Of a stretch of 64,000 nt of DNA, positions 43,841 through 54,738 are shown one piece after another. Made by a program: the position numbers and the translations under genes. Each line of letters starts with the position of its first letter. Within the stretch, counting starts at the first letter, position 1. The stretch is from Bacilli bacterium (GTDB lineage: Bacteria > Bacillota_I > Bacilli_A > RF39 > UBA660), in the NCBI GenBank assembly GCA_022009835.1, contig CP091726.1, positions 1,364,001-1,428,000 on the forward strand, in the 5' to 3' direction. The notes beneath the pieces were generated by a model. It had not been told where the DNA came from and made no database searches. It was given only the letters and a program-made list of their open reading frames with translations.

Positions 43841-45223
43841 TTATCTTACTATTAGTATTTGCCCTATTGATAGTAGATTTGATGTTAGATTATTTAGCTG
43901 TTTTAGTTTGTCTACGGTGGTATTGTATTTCTTGGCTATGCTATATAGGGAGTCACCTTTCTGAACTGTGTAAGTTGTCTCTAAATTGGTATTTGTTGGT
44001 ATTAGTAATACTTGACCTATTGATAGTAAATTTGTGGTTAAGTTATTTAAATCTTTTATTTTATCAATGGTAGTAGAATATTTTCTGGCTATGCTATATA
44101 GGGAGTCACCTTTTTGGACCGTGTAGGTAATGGTATTTTTTTCTTGCTCTATTTTATTTGGCTTATCACTTGGTAGTTTTAGTACCTGACCTATTGATAG
44201 TGTATTACTTGTTAAGTTATTGATTCTCTTTAGTTCTTCTACTGTGGTGTTATATTTATTGGCAATTGAATATAGGGAGTCGCCTTTCTTTACAGTGTAT
44301 GTTGACTCTGGTAATAATGCACTTGGTATTTTTAGTAATTGTCCAGTTGATAGAATATTTGATGTTAGATTATTTGCTTTCTTTAATTCATCCACAGTAG
44401 TATTATTAGCCATGGCAACTGAGTATAAGGTATCACCTTTTTGGACAATGTAGACATTTTCTTCTCCTTCATATATTTCTTTAGTTGGAATACGAAGAAT
44501 CTGACCTATTTGTAATGTATTTGATGTTAAGTTATTCTCTTTTTTTAGTTCTGAAACAGTAGTACCTAATTTATTTGCTATGCTATATAGGGAATCTCCT
44601 TTTTGAACTATGTAGGTATTGGTTATTAATCCCTCTGGTGGTGTGTATGGTACTCCTATATAGTTTGCTACTGCTGATATGACGGCTTCTGCTAGTTCTT
44701 TGTAGTTTTCTTTTAGGAATTCGACATCTTTGGTATTGTCAATAAAACCATACTCGACGATTAGTGGTTCTAGATTGCCAGTATTCCTATGGATGAAATA
44801 GTAGTCTTTAGAGGTGTCACTTGGTAATCTTCTTTGATAGTATTTTCTTGTTGTTTGGCCTGTAGTTCCGATATTATTTAGAATGTTTTTGGCTAGGGTA
44901 TCTTTGTTTCTTAGGGCATAGATGACTTCGGCTCCTTCGCCGCCACCTGAATTAACATGGTTCGATATTAGTATAACATCAGATGAATTACCAAACTTAT
45001 TTAAAATAGTATTTACTCTATCAGTTGGAGATAATGTGGTATCTGAGTCTCTAGTTATAGCTACTGGTATTCCTAACTCTTTAAATCTATCATACATGTA
45101 TTTGGATATTAATAGATTATAGTCTTTTTCTAGTAAATTATTGCCTGTAGCACCAGAATCCGTACCACCGTGACCTGGGTCAATTATTACTTTACGGACC
45201 GCTCTATCTTCATTATTATTCAT
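43841..45223 (-). CDS. N-acetylmuramoyl-L-alanine amidase with five LysM domains, no signal peptide
   Basis: Cuts the peptide from muramic acid in peptidoglycan. Start ATG 45223 (MNNNEDRAVRK) behind AAGGTGAT; the longer in-frame extension has no ribosome site. Amidase_3 domain: VIIDPGHGGTDSGATGNN with the zinc His, then LLEKDYNLLISKYM, ILISNHVNSGG (second His) and the catalytic EYGFIDN. After residue 200 come five LysM repeats, each TYxVQKGDSLYSIA...NNLTSN...IGQ. Intact, 460 residues. Without a signal peptide it must act after lysis or be released otherwise, like the mother-cell lysis amidase CwlC of Bacillus; this is inference. Confidence 0.92.
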   Translation of the reverse strand: MNNNEDRAVRKVIIDPGHGGTDSGATGNNLLEKDYNLLISKYMYDRFKELGIPVAITRDSDTTLSPTDRVNTILNKFGNSSDVILISNHVNSGGGEGAEVIYALRNKDTLAKNILNNIGTTGQTTRKYYQRRLPSDTSKDYYFIHRNTGNLEPLIVEYGFIDNTKDVEFLKENYKELAEAVISAVANYIGVPYTPPEGLITNTYIVQKGDSLYSIANKLGTTVSELKKENNLTSNTLQIGQILRIPTKEIYEGEENVYIVQKGDTLYSVAMANNTTVDELKKANNLTSNILSTGQLLKIPSALLPESTYTVKKGDSLYSIANKYNTTVEELKRINNLTSNTLSIGQVLKLPSDKPNKIEQEKNTITYTVQKGDSLYSIARKYSTTIDKIKDLNNLTTNLLSIGQVLLIPTNTNLETTYTVQKGDSLYSIAKKYNTTVDKLKQLNNLTSNLLSIGQILIVR

Positions 45224-45294
45224 AGTTATCACCTTCAAAGTAGTATATGTAAATAATGTGAATTTGGTTAACTTGACTAGTATAAAAAAAGACA

Positions 45295-45905
45295 CTATTT
45301 TTTTAGTACCTTTAATCTTTTATTTAGTGTATCATTTATTATTTTTTTCTTATTTCAATAATTCTTTTTTTCATAAAGTCTGGATTATCTTTAAACCATT
45401 TTTATGTTAAGTGGTGATGGATGTGGCAAGACTATTGCTGGCTTACCCAATAGTGTATTGTTTTTTTAAATATTAAGTCATTATAGTCTTCGTTTGGAAA
45501 GAATGTTTTAGCGGCTTTGGCTCCAATTATGATATATATTTTGTTATCTATATATTCTAACTCTTTCTTTATCCATTTTTCATAGCATATCTTAGGTGGA
45601 GCTTTATCACATCCATTTTTATCTTTTCCTGGGTAGCAATGCGCTAAGGCTGTGATAAAGAAGTTGTCTGGATTATAGAATTCTTCATCAGTTATTTGAT
45701 ACCATTCATATTTTAATTTTTTACCACTTTGATCAGTGAACGGCTTTAATGTAGTGTCAACCGTTTTAGATGGTGCTTGACTTATTTGGACTATTTTTGA
45801 ATTGGCCGAGCCTATGACTACTGGATGTGGTTTGAAGCCAAATTTATCTTCACAAATATTGCATTTTCTTATTTCATTTATTAAATTATTAAAATCTTTT
45901 TTCAT
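45295..45905 (-). CDS. Uracil-DNA glycosylase-superfamily protein
   Basis: Start ATG 45905 (MKKDFNNLINEIRKC). Short Cys-rich N-terminus (CNICEDKFG), then IVQISQAPSKT, the weak equivalent of the G-E-A-P motif of UDG-type enzymes, SGKKL, a middle block AHCYPGKDKNGCDKAPP, IYIIIGAKAAKTFF, and after a frame break near 45460 the HPSPLN motif. About 200 residues. The four-Cys pattern (CNIC, CYPG...CDKAP, C) may bind an iron-sulfur cluster, as in families 4 and 5. Distinct from the family 1 ung at 23119. Confidence 0.75.
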
Positions 45906-45934
45906 AATACCTGCCCAATTCATGATGTGCTAGT

Positions 45935-47331
45935 TTATTTAATTCTCATATTTACTAATACTAATAATGATAAAGAAATTAATACTGTCACTAATAATGC
46001 TAGTAATATAGTATTTACATAACCATTAGATGGTAAATTTGGTTTTTAATGTTCTTACTTTTTTTCTTTGTACTTTCTTTTTGATATGTATTTAAAGTTC
46101 TAATACTCTGTTCATTTGGCATATTTATTTTTACTTTCAATCTCTGGTTTTATTTTTTTCTACTTTATCTTTCATTGATGGAATTAATCTAGCATTATTT
46201 TTTTCTACATTTTGTAAGATTATAAAAATTTGCATTAGGATCGGTTAAATGTTCTTTTGATTCTCTAAAATAATTATTTTTCTGTTATATAATATGCTGG
46301 GTTCGGAATGTTGGATATTTGAAATTTTTCTGGTGATATTTTTTCCATACAAACATTGCCTTGATGTTCGGTATATTCTTTAGAACCATCTTTTAATACA
46401 TAAGTGATAGTACTAATTAAGTCCATATCAGTATTTACTGCCCTTGCAATATTGTCTTTTCCTACTACTTTTTTTGGTATTAGAGCAACATTTAATTTTT
46501 GGTGAACTAAACTTATTATAAAATTCTTGATAAAACCTAATTACTTTTTTTGTGTTTCTAATTCACTTAAATCGGCATTTTTTTACATAAATCACAAACA
46601 TTTTGCCTACATGCTTCTTCATTTCTTAATATGTAGGGTGAAAACCTTATATCATTATGGTAAGCAGATGTGTGATCCGCTGATGTAAACCAATCAAACC
46701 ATTCTGGTGAATCTATGGCATGTTGAAAGACTTTAGTAAAATCATGTTCATAATATATTCCAGCTCCACCATAATATGGGTAGCCTCCTAGTGGAGCCAT
46801 AATTTTTCTTTTCATAAACATTGCTTGAATTTCTTCTATATCTTGTGGATTGCCTTTTCTATCACCAGCGTTAGGGATTAAACCATTTTGAATTATTGAT
46901 GTGTAATATGCATCAGGGAAAGAATGTGATACATATCCATAAGTTATATACTCTTTTAAGAAATAGTTTTTTTACCATCTCAATATCTTCTTCTTTTATT
47001 TTTTTGGTATAATCAATGTTTAGTTTATCCGCTATTACGGTGGCAATTAACTTGGATTTTTGCGTTTCAAAATTCTGAGGTGATATTTGTCTTTCTTCTA
47101 ATTGTGTATATAGTTCATTTATTTGTGTAATATTTTTTTCGAATCCATATCCATCTTTATTTATTATATGATGAATATATAGTTCTCCTATTAAGTTGCC
47201 TATTGAATAGATACTATGATTTTTTTATTCCAATTATCTCTCAAAATATTTATAAAAAAATGTTGAATTGATATTTTTTTCTATATTTGAAAGCATTATC
47301 TTTTTCCTTTATCTAATCTGTTTTGTTCCAT
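45935..47331 (-). CDS. Large hypothetical, ART-like motif block and C-terminal membrane helix
   Basis: ATG 47331 (MEQNRLDKGK), GGTGGTG upstream. About 460 residues across many frame breaks. The best conserved block (46935-46570) reads YVSHSFPDAYYTSIIQNGLIPN, then GGYPYYGGAGIYYEHDFTKVFQHA (given here in parts) and WFDWFTSADHTSAY. The order, a strand with H-S, a helix, N-G-L, and later G-I-Y-Y before a helix, resembles the ADP-ribosyltransferase fold. The end is a single membrane helix (TILLALLVTVLISLSLLVLV). A tail-anchored cytoplasmic enzyme is possible. Function unproven. Confidence 0.45.
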
Positions 47332-47679
47332 TTTATTTAACACCACCATATTTGTTCTTTAAGTTTATTATATCATATTTTTCTTCTGTTATTTTTGATA
47401 AATTAATTAGTTATATTAAAAGATACTAATTTTTAATTTTCTTAGTATCTTTTTTTGATATTTAATTTATGGTCTGAATTATCATTGTAAATGCACATTT
47501 TTTTATAAACGTGTTTTTTTACAATGAGAACTTACCATTTGTCAAATAATTTTTTTGTATAAAATTTACAGATTCTATGGTTTTCCCTCAATTTTGCAAA
47601 TAATATGAATACTATTTAATCATCCTGTAGGTTTAATATTTTTTTTATTCAAAGCTATGCTTTTTATAAATAATAGTAG

Positions 47680-47732
47680 AAAAAGTCCACTTATAACCGA
47701 CTTTTTTTATGAGAAAAACCGGACTTTTTTTG
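47680..47732. terminator. Overlapping terminators downstream of the coupled operon
   Basis: Two nested hairpins: AAGTC...GACTTTTTTT and AAAAGTCC...GGACTTTTTTT on plus; on minus AGTCGG...GGACTTTTT type. Ends the six-gene run 51100-47806. 47351-47640 has no gene. Confidence 0.7.
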
Positions 47733-47805
47733 CTTTTTTTATAATTGTTTAGAAATATAAAGTCATTTTTTTAAATCATTAACTTTTTCTATGACTAATC
47801 TTTAG

Positions 47806-47951
47806 TTACTTTTTTTCTAATTCTTCTATAAACTTATCTTTTTAACTCTGGATATATATTATTTTCTTATTACTTTACCATCTAGATTACATATATAACA
47901 ATTGGGTAATAGAATCTTTATTTCTTTCAAAATATTATTATTATTTTTCAT
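47806..47951 (-). CDS. Small hypothetical, coupled to the preceding gene
   Basis: ATG 47951 inside the ATGA overlap with the upstream gene. Reads MKNNNNILKEIKILLPNCYICNLDG and, after a frame break, PELKDKFIEELEKK; about 48 residues. Carries one C-x2-C pair. Last gene of the coupled run. Weak evidence, based on position and start overlap. Confidence 0.4.
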
Positions 47952-48635
47952 ATTTTTCTTCCAACTAAAATACCTTCGATTAAATTTGATGGTATTCCAA
48001 ACAGAATAGTGCTTTTCACGATTAGTAAAAAATCATCTTTATTTTTTTCTATCTTTAATAAATTTTTTTCATAGTAATTAGGATTAATAAAGTCCTTAAC
48101 ATCGTTATCATTAATTGTATCACTATTTAGAATATCTCCTTTTAGCAAACTTTTAATGTTTTTTTGTTATTTCCATTAAAAAAATAATTCCTATTTGAAT
48201 CCTATCTTGTACTAAACTTGGCATGAATCTTGCTTCTTTGGTCTGCTCCAACATCCACATGTGGCAATCAATGCTATTTGTTATTTTAATAATATTATTC
48301 ATTTGATCATAAGGAATTACTGATGTTTTTATTTCTTGTGTATCTATACTATTTTTTTAAAAAAATTCCATTATATAAAATTGTTCCTCCAGAATAATAA
48401 TTTATATAATCTTTTAATAAATAATCTTGCTTTTAAATTCCATACTCCAACGGCACCTAAATATTTTGATAATCTGCTATCAGTAAATATGTTTGATATT
48501 AGACCATCATTTACGATCGATATTAAACCATCAATATTCTTATATGTTCCATGTAGCAGGGTTCCTTTTTAATAATTTAACATCATCACCTACTTCATAT
48601 TTATGTTTATCAAGTTTATATGATTTTTGCTTCAT
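47948..48635 (-). CDS. Hypothetical with ART/PARP-like HGT motif
   Basis: ATG 48635 overlaps the stop of the S41 gene (ATGA). About 225 residues across four frame breaks. After a short charged start (MKQKSYKLDKHKYEVGDD) comes TLLHGTYKN ... ISIVNDGLIS, the same order as the first strand and helix of AD P-ribosyltransferase-fold enzymes (H-G-T, then a G-L turn), followed by YLGAVGVWNL and GGTILYNGIFL. Then EARFMPSLVQDRIQIGIIF and FGIPSNLIEGILVGRK. The last two blocks recur in the remnant at 53623. No catalytic Glu can be fixed. The ART link is inference from motif order. Confidence 0.45.
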
Positions 48636-49968
48636 AAAAATTTATTTATTTGTTCTATCATTATTTTTTTAGAATTATCAGATAATTTTTTTCATCAACT
48701 ATTTTTTTATAATCTTCTTTCTTCACTTTTTATTTTTCTCCCTATTCTATTTATATCTCTAAATTCTTTAAAATAATTAACTGTTTCTGCCATTTGTTTA
48801 TCATATTCATTTATAATATCTTCTTTAGTTAAATATACATATTTATCTGGATGTAATAATACTGGTTCAAGTAATTCTTTTTTTATTATTGAAATAGGTA
48901 TTAAATTCATCTTTTTTTCATAACCAGTAAGTGATAATTCTTTATCATAATACCAATATGTGGAACTACTAGTTACTCTTAGATTTAATTTATCTATATC
49001 TAAATTACTAGGACAATTCCCGAAACAATTTAAACTTGTTCCTATATCTGTTCCTATTATATGGGCTCCTATTTTCTTTAGTTCTACTAATGCAATGCGA
49101 CCACTAGAAAAAACATATTCATTTACTAGTGCTACAACATTTTTATCTTTAAGAAATTTTATTAATGGTTTTATTACAGATGAACTACCTCCTCCATTAT
49201 ATCTTAAATCAATTATATAATTTTTTTATATTATTATCTTCTTTTAATTTTGAAATTAGTTGTTCCATTTTATCTTTATCTCTGCAGGAATTATAATGGA
49301 TAATACAGCAATCATTAATAACTTCTGTAGAGTAGTTTTCTGGAAATTCTACATTATAAAACTCTGGTAAATTATTTATATCAAAAGTAATATCTTCCTT
49401 TTTCAGTATTATTATTTAAAAATGGTATATATAAACTTTTTCAGTATTATTTTTCAATACTTGGTAATGATTTTTAAAAACATTTACATCAGATAAAAAA
49501 ATGACTGAATCATTACTAATAAATGTTCTTTTTGTTGAATAACAAATAATCTCTTCTAATTCACATAATATTCTTTGTATATCTATATTATTTATTTTTT
49601 TAATAACTTACAACCTATTAATTTTTTATAAATTGGTGTGATATTTGTAATATAAAGACTATTTTTCTTCTACTGTAAAATCTATTGGTATGTATATATT
49701 TTTCTTTAAAAACTTACTTTAGTATGCGAATCATATCTACCAAGCATAAATCTTATTAATAATGAAGTTATATAATAAAGATCAAATTCATCATATTCAT
49801 TTTCACTTAATAGTTCATTTATCTTTTTCTTTTTAATTCTGTTTTTTTGTATGAAAAAAATATAACCCAGGATGACCATTAAACTTTTGAATCTCCATTT
49901 TTCAATAAAAATCAAATATTTTTTTATTAGGTAGTATTCTGCTTCTTTTTTTATTTAGTTTTAAACAT
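48632..49968 (-). CDS. S41-type peptidase (C-terminal processing protease fold)
   Basis: ATG 49968 with GAGG. About 440 residues over many frame breaks. An N-terminal helical part with NGHPGLYFFHTKK, then RYDSHTKVSF (the family's D-x-HT turn), and the catalytic domain: LIIDLRYNGGGSSSVIKPL, NEYVFSSGRIALVELKKIGA with the likely nucleophile Ser, IIGTDIGTSLNCFGNCPSN. The usual Lys dyad partner cannot be fixed with certainty. No signal peptide, so it would act in the cytoplasm, unlike most CtpA proteases. Coupled to genes on both sides. Confidence 0.7.
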
Positions 49969-49994
49969 TATTGCCTCATAATTTAAAAAAACTA

Positions 49995-50098
49995 TCAATG
50001 TTTTTTTATAAATTCATTTAAATATTTATACCATTTATACATTCCTAGTTTTTTTGTTTTTGGTATTTAATTAAATCATCTTCAGTATAGTTTTTCAT
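49995..50098 (-). CDS. Very small hypothetical in the coupled operon
   Basis: ATG 50098 lies inside the end of the P-loop gene. With one frame correction: MKNYTEDDLIKY then KKLGMYKWYKYLNEFIKK, 34 residues, TGA 49995. Basic and aromatic, no family known. Weak call, based on coupling. Confidence 0.35.
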
Positions 50099-50674
50099 TT
50101 ATTTTTTTCCATCTATCTATTACTCTTTTTGTAACATTCATTTATTGATGTTCTTAATATTATTATTTTACCTTTTTAGTAATTTGATTTCATTTTTCTG
50201 TTCTTAAATTTCTAAACTGTGCCGAATCTATAACTAGTGTTTTATCAGTGTCTTTATAATAATCTAATATATCATTATAAATAACACTAAACTCATTACA
50301 TATATCTGGAATGTTATCATTATATTTTTTTCTTTAAATACTCTCTAAATTCAATACAATTTTTTTATTATTTGTATTTGTATCTCTAGTTATTTCATCT
50401 GTATCTATCACTATGTAATTGTTATTATTTAAATATTCTTTTTGTATATGTAGATTTACCACTACCAGATTCTCCTGTTATATTTATTATTTTATCATCT
50501 GATATTATTTTTTTCATAGGGATTTCTATTAAGATGAAGAGTTATTAATCTTTTATCTTTAATTTCATATAACGCTTCTTTTATATAGTTTACTAATTCA
50601 TTTGAAGAACATCTATCTCCCTTACTAGTAAAATCATTCCATTCTTCTAGTACTTCATCGATATTGTTTTTCAT
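50082..50674 (-). CDS. P-loop NTPase, kinase-like
   Basis: ATG 50674 overlaps the end of the upstream gene by 20 bases. About 195 residues over several frame breaks. N-terminal helical part (IDEVLEEWNDFTS, SSNELVNYIKEALYEI), then IINITGESGSGKSTYTKEY, a clear Walker A motif, IVIDTDEITRDT (Walker B-like), TLVIDSAQFRNLR, and a lid/C-terminal region IIILRTSINECYKRVIDRWKK with Arg residues. The layout fits AAA_33 or zeta-toxin/APS-kinase-type small kinases. Substrate unknown. Confidence 0.7.
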
Positions 50675-51100
50675 TTACTTTATCTCTAAGTATAGCAAGT
50701 GCAGTCTTTTTCATAGCCCATTATAGTTACTGCTCCTAGGGCTTTATAGTATGATTTTTTTAGGTATATTAGAAATATTATAGAAGTGTAATGCTAATTC
50801 ATCATCAACTTTTCTTGGATTTTTAATTATTATTTTATTAGTTCTATATATTGTTGTTGCTCCTTCTATTTTTATATTTTCTGCATCTTTTGGTACTTCA
50901 ACATCGTATATAGTATCTCCACGATGTAACCATCTTAATATACATTCTTCATTACAATAATTGAAGCCTCCAAAGTCCTTTCCACTTTCAGCATTTTGGA
51001 TTCCAATTATTACTTATATTTACATCACCAATTTTATATTTAAAAATCTCTTTTTGGCTCCGGACGAAGTTCCAAACATTACTTTCACAAACTTACTCAT
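50655..51100 (-). CDS. Conserved hypothetical, first gene of the coupled run
   Basis: ATG 51100 with AGGAGCC upstream. About 148 residues across three frame breaks: FVKVMFGTSSGAKKRFLNIKIGDVNISNNWNP (in parts), FGGFNYCNEECILRWLHRGDTIYDVEVP, IEGATTIYRTNKIIIKNPRKV, LHFYNISNIPKKSYYKALGAV. I have seen this sequence type in other gut Firmicutes, usually beside a small kinase, but know no function. C-terminal 20 residues overlap the P-loop gene, implying coupled production of the two. Confidence 0.6.
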
Positions 51101-51144
51101 TTAATATCAGGCTCCTTTTTAAATCATATTATTTTTTTAAATTT

Positions 51145-51663
51145 CTATCTTATATTTTTTTCAAAATAATAAACATTTTTCTGGTAGTTGTAATTTTTTT
51201 CAAAAAAATTCTTGTCTTTATTAGTTTGCCACCCATGTGTTTATAGAAATCATTACTTGGATTGCCGACTAAGCAACCGATTATCATTTTATCGTAACCC
51301 ATTCTTTTTTTAATTCTTCTACTCCTGCTTCGAATAGCTTTTTTCCAAAGCCTTTGTCTTTATATTTACCTAAAATATAAATTGCATGTAATTCACCACA
51401 ATTATCATAATTTGTATCGTCAGTATCTCCAACATTGACAAACCCAACAATGTTATTATCAACTTCGAGAACTAATTGATGATTATCTTCTTCATTGAAT
51501 TTGTTATATATCTCTTTTGCTCTTTGCTCTTCAGTTTCGTATAATTTATTTAAAAAATCATCATCTACTATTCCTTTATAAGTTTCATTCCAAGCCACTG
51601 TAGCGACATGAACTACAGGAGCACAATCTTCCCTAGTTTTTTTCTTCTTATTAAATAATTCAT
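51145..51663 (-). CDS. GNAT-family N-acetyltransferase
   Basis: ATG 51663 with GAGGAATA. About 168 residues over two frame breaks. Begins MNYLIRKKTREDCAPVVHVATVAWNETY, then HQLVLEVDNNIVGFVNVGD (beta 2-4), ELHAIYILGKYKDKGFGKKLFEAGVEEL with the acetyl-CoA-binding Y-x-G-K-G-x-G-K variant of Q/R-x2-G-x-G/A, and after a break at 51300 IIGCLVGNPSNDFYKHMGG. Complete GNAT fold. Substrate unknown. Confidence 0.85.
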
Positions 51664-51715
51664 ATTATTATTCCTCATTTCAATTGTTTATTTTTAATTT
51701 ATGTCTAGTTCTTTA

Positions 51716-52267
51716 TCAATGGTCAATTGCCCTATATTTATAAATTCTTTTCATTACTTGATTAATACCAGTTTCACTTTTTATACCAATCTTTTTTTAC
51801 TAATATTTCTATTATCTACTACTCCATAGAAATCACATTTTTCTATAGGAAAATTATATTTTTTTAGCATTCATATACCATCTTCTTGCTACGAAGTCTT
51901 TTGGCTACTCTAAGTATTCTATTATATTTTGTAATATCTACTAGTTTATCAATATTTCTTAGTATTTCTGGATTGCTAATATACTTATCACTAATAATTA
52001 TTTTATTTGTTAATCCTTCTTTTTTTAAATAATCTATTAATATACTAGCACTTCTTTTTTCAGTATTACCATGACCTTCGCATATTATAAATGTAGTGTT
52101 ATTATCTATTATATTTTTATCTAACATTAATTTAATATCTTTGGCTAATTGTTCTTCAGTCCAATCAGCATTTATGATTAATAAATCATAATGAGAAAGT
52201 TCTTCAAAAATCTTTACCTAAAAATATATAAAAATCAGTAATATCTTTTTATTGTATTTGGTTTCAT
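51716..52267 (-). CDS. Probable YdcF/SanA-like protein
   Basis: Start near ATG 52267 (MKPNTIKDITDFYIFLGKDFEEL). About 183 residues over four frame breaks. FIICEGHGNTEKRSASILIDYLKKEGLTNKIIISDKYISNP follows the order of DUF218 proteins (glycine turn, acidic helix, sugar or nucleotide loop; shown in parts), then RILRVAKRLRSKKMVYEC. No membrane segment. The match is partial and could be wrong. Confidence 0.45.
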
Positions 52268-52328
52268 ATAATCTTTTTTTCCTTTTTTTATCTATTTTTG
52301 ATTGAGTTTATGTATAAAAAAATACTTT

Positions 52329-53618
52329 TTATCTTCCTCTTCCACTATGACCTAAATCTGCTTGTTCTGCTGCTTTTTCTTTTTCTTCTTCTAACATTCT
52401 TATAGCCTCAGTAAATATTCTATCGATATTATTATTATCTGTTCTAACTATATTAAGTGATGCTTGTCTTGAAAAACATCTTCCACATATATTTTTATGA
52501 CTTTATTTCTGTCTTCTCCATATATTCCGGCAAATTTAAAATCTTCCTCTTCTAAATTATCCGCTACTGCTTTTTGGAAAATTAATTCTAATTTATTGGC
52601 AATTTCTTTTTGTTGTTGTGATTGATTTGTGGTTTGTTTTTGCTGTGTCTGATAAGCCGTTTGTTGAGGCTGGCTTGGCTGAGTAAATGTTTGTTTATGA
52701 GTCGTAAGAGTCCCATTTTCAACATTATATATTCCTTGTTTTAAATTGTCACAATCAATAAAGATTGCTTGTTGCTGAGATTTGCATTTAATTTGAATCC
52801 TATTCTGCATTATTTTTATACTTGGCTCTTCACCACGTCTGATATTAAACTCAAATTCTTTTGGTCCACGTTTAATTTTAATCTTTAATATGCTATTTTT
52901 TTCTTCTTCAAATCTTTTTCCGTCATATTTACTATTTTCTCGAATATTAGAACCTGCTCTTGCTTCCATAGGTAAATCAATAACGCCATTATAGGTACTT
53001 GGTATTTCTAATGCATGAAGATTATTAGTTCCACGAAAGACATCTCTTTCCGAAGCTTCAACTCCTTCATTGAATACTATTTTTTCTAAATTCTTACATT
53101 GATTAAATGCTCCTTGTGGAATTACTTTAATCGTACCAGGAATATTAACTGATAATAAATTAGTATCGTGTGAAGCAAAAAGTGGTTCTATTTCAGTAAC
53201 TCCATTTGGTAAATTTAAATGTTGAACTACTGGATAATTGTTTCTTCCAATTTTTTTAATAGTTGTAGGCAATGTTATATAGACTGCATTTTTATTTGCA
53301 CTAAATGTACATTTAACTTCTTCTACTCCCTCTTGTAACTTTTATTTCTTTTTAAATTTTTCAAAATTGATAAACTGAACATTAAATTTTTTTAAATGTA
53401 CCAGGAACAATGATTTGTTGTGGTTTTGAAACACGCATTTCTGATATAGCGGTTTCTTTCAAACCTGTTGTTCCATTAGGGAGAACATATGATGAACCTA
53501 ATTGTATTTTTTTGGAACATGATATATTATATGGCTATTCATTCCAATAACATATCCGTTTTTCTTCATAAGTTTTTTCAGTAATTTTATTTTCTATATT
53601 ACGATTAAATAATCCCAT
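52329..53618 (-). CDS. BspA-type leucine-rich repeat protein with Gln-rich linker
   Basis: ATG 53618 with GGAGTGATA. About 425 residues over several frame breaks in the first 110 and one near the end. At least four BspA-type repeats, e.g. LPNGTTGLKETAI, LPNGVTEIEPLFASHDTNLLSVNIPGTIKVIPQGAF and NLEKIVFNEGVEASERDVF (the LxSIxIPxxVxxIxxxAF pattern), then a domain without repeats, and a Gln/Thr/Pro linker (QPQQTAYQTQQ). No signal peptide or sorting motif, so unlike typical surface BspA proteins. C-terminus ends in a His/Gly/Arg tail. Confidence 0.75.
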
Positions 53619-53622
53619 TGTA

Positions 53623-53920
53623 TCACTCCATTTCATTATCTTTTTCATATTTTCTAACTACCAGTAACCCTTCAATAAAACAAGAAGGAATACTAAATAT
53701 TATTGCACTTTCTCTATTAGTAGTAAAATCATCTCTATCTGCATATATAAAGTCTTTAATAAATGCTTTAGAAATAAAATGCTTTAGTACTCCTTATCGA
53801 AAGAAAGATTAAAAATATCATTTTGGCAATGCTTTAGACATACTCATTATTCAAATTCATTATAAAACCTAACTGAATATTATTTTTTTGGCTAAACTAG
53901 GCATTATATCGTCTTCATCT
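53623..53920 (-). pseudogene. Truncated relative of the gene at 47948
   Basis: Reads DIMPSLAKK, IQLGFIMNLNNEYV, DFTTNRESAIIFSIPSCFIEGLLVVRK and a short tail ending at TGA 53623. These blocks match the C-terminal third of the gene at 47948 (FMPSLVQDRIQIGIIF and STILFGIPSNLIEGILVGRK), but the HGT domain is missing and there is no start with a ribosome site. Frame-broken. Probably a decayed duplicate. Confidence 0.5.
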
Positions 53921-53936
53921 TTTTATATTAATTTTT

Positions 53937-54570
53937 TTAATAGGTATTAATATTCTTAATACTTATTAAGTTATAGTCGTTATCAAATTCTAGTTTGAAT
54001 GTTTCACAATAATTTAGATAACCATTGTATATATTTTTACCATCGAAATTATATTGTAATTTTTCTTCAACTAGTTCTATATCACACCATTCTTTTAATA
54101 GAAAACTTATAGCAGTTCCATGTGATACAATAACTATCTTTTTTTCTCGATTTTTCATTTAATATTTGCATAATTGCAGATTTCATTCTTTTTTTCTTAC
54201 TTCTCTTTGACTTTCTCCACCTACAATTTTGTAATCTTCATCCAAGAATTGTTTTTCGCTCTAAATTATTTGGAAGCTCATCCCATGTATTAATACCAAA
54301 CTTTCTTTCTCCTAAATCATCAATAATATTTATTTCTATATTATTTTTTTCTCTGCAACATATTTTTGCTGTTGATATGGCTCTAATATAGTTTGATGAG
54401 TACACACAATCTATGTTATTAAATATTTCATTAGAAAAATGTTTTTCTGCTAATGCTTCTCCTTCTGATGAAAGGATTTTCTTTTCATTTTGAATTTGGA
54501 GACTATCTTTTGTATAATTATTATTTACTTTTAATGGTTTAGAATGTCTTACTAAATAAACTATCGTCAT
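53937..54570 (-). CDS. Histidine phosphatase (phosphoglycerate-mutase family)
   Basis: ATG 54570 with AGGTGAT. About 210 residues over three frame breaks. Starts IVYLVRHSKPLK: the catalytic RHG motif is RHS here, with Ser in place of Gly. Then SSEGEALAEKHF, VYSSNYIRAISTAKI, GERKFGINTW, and VIVSHGTAISFLLKEW with the second His. Soluble. Broad-specificity phosphatase; substrate unknown. First gene of a long minus-strand series. Confidence 0.85.
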
Positions 54571-54738
54571 TTAAAATCACCTTTTTTTATATGTTAATTA
54601 TATCATTTATATTTATAATTTAATAGTTTTTATATAAAAAAACTTTACACTTTATTAAGTAATTATATGTAATATAAGTAATTGATAATAACTTATTATA
54701 TCTCTATTACTTATATATAATACCGCACAAATATTTTC

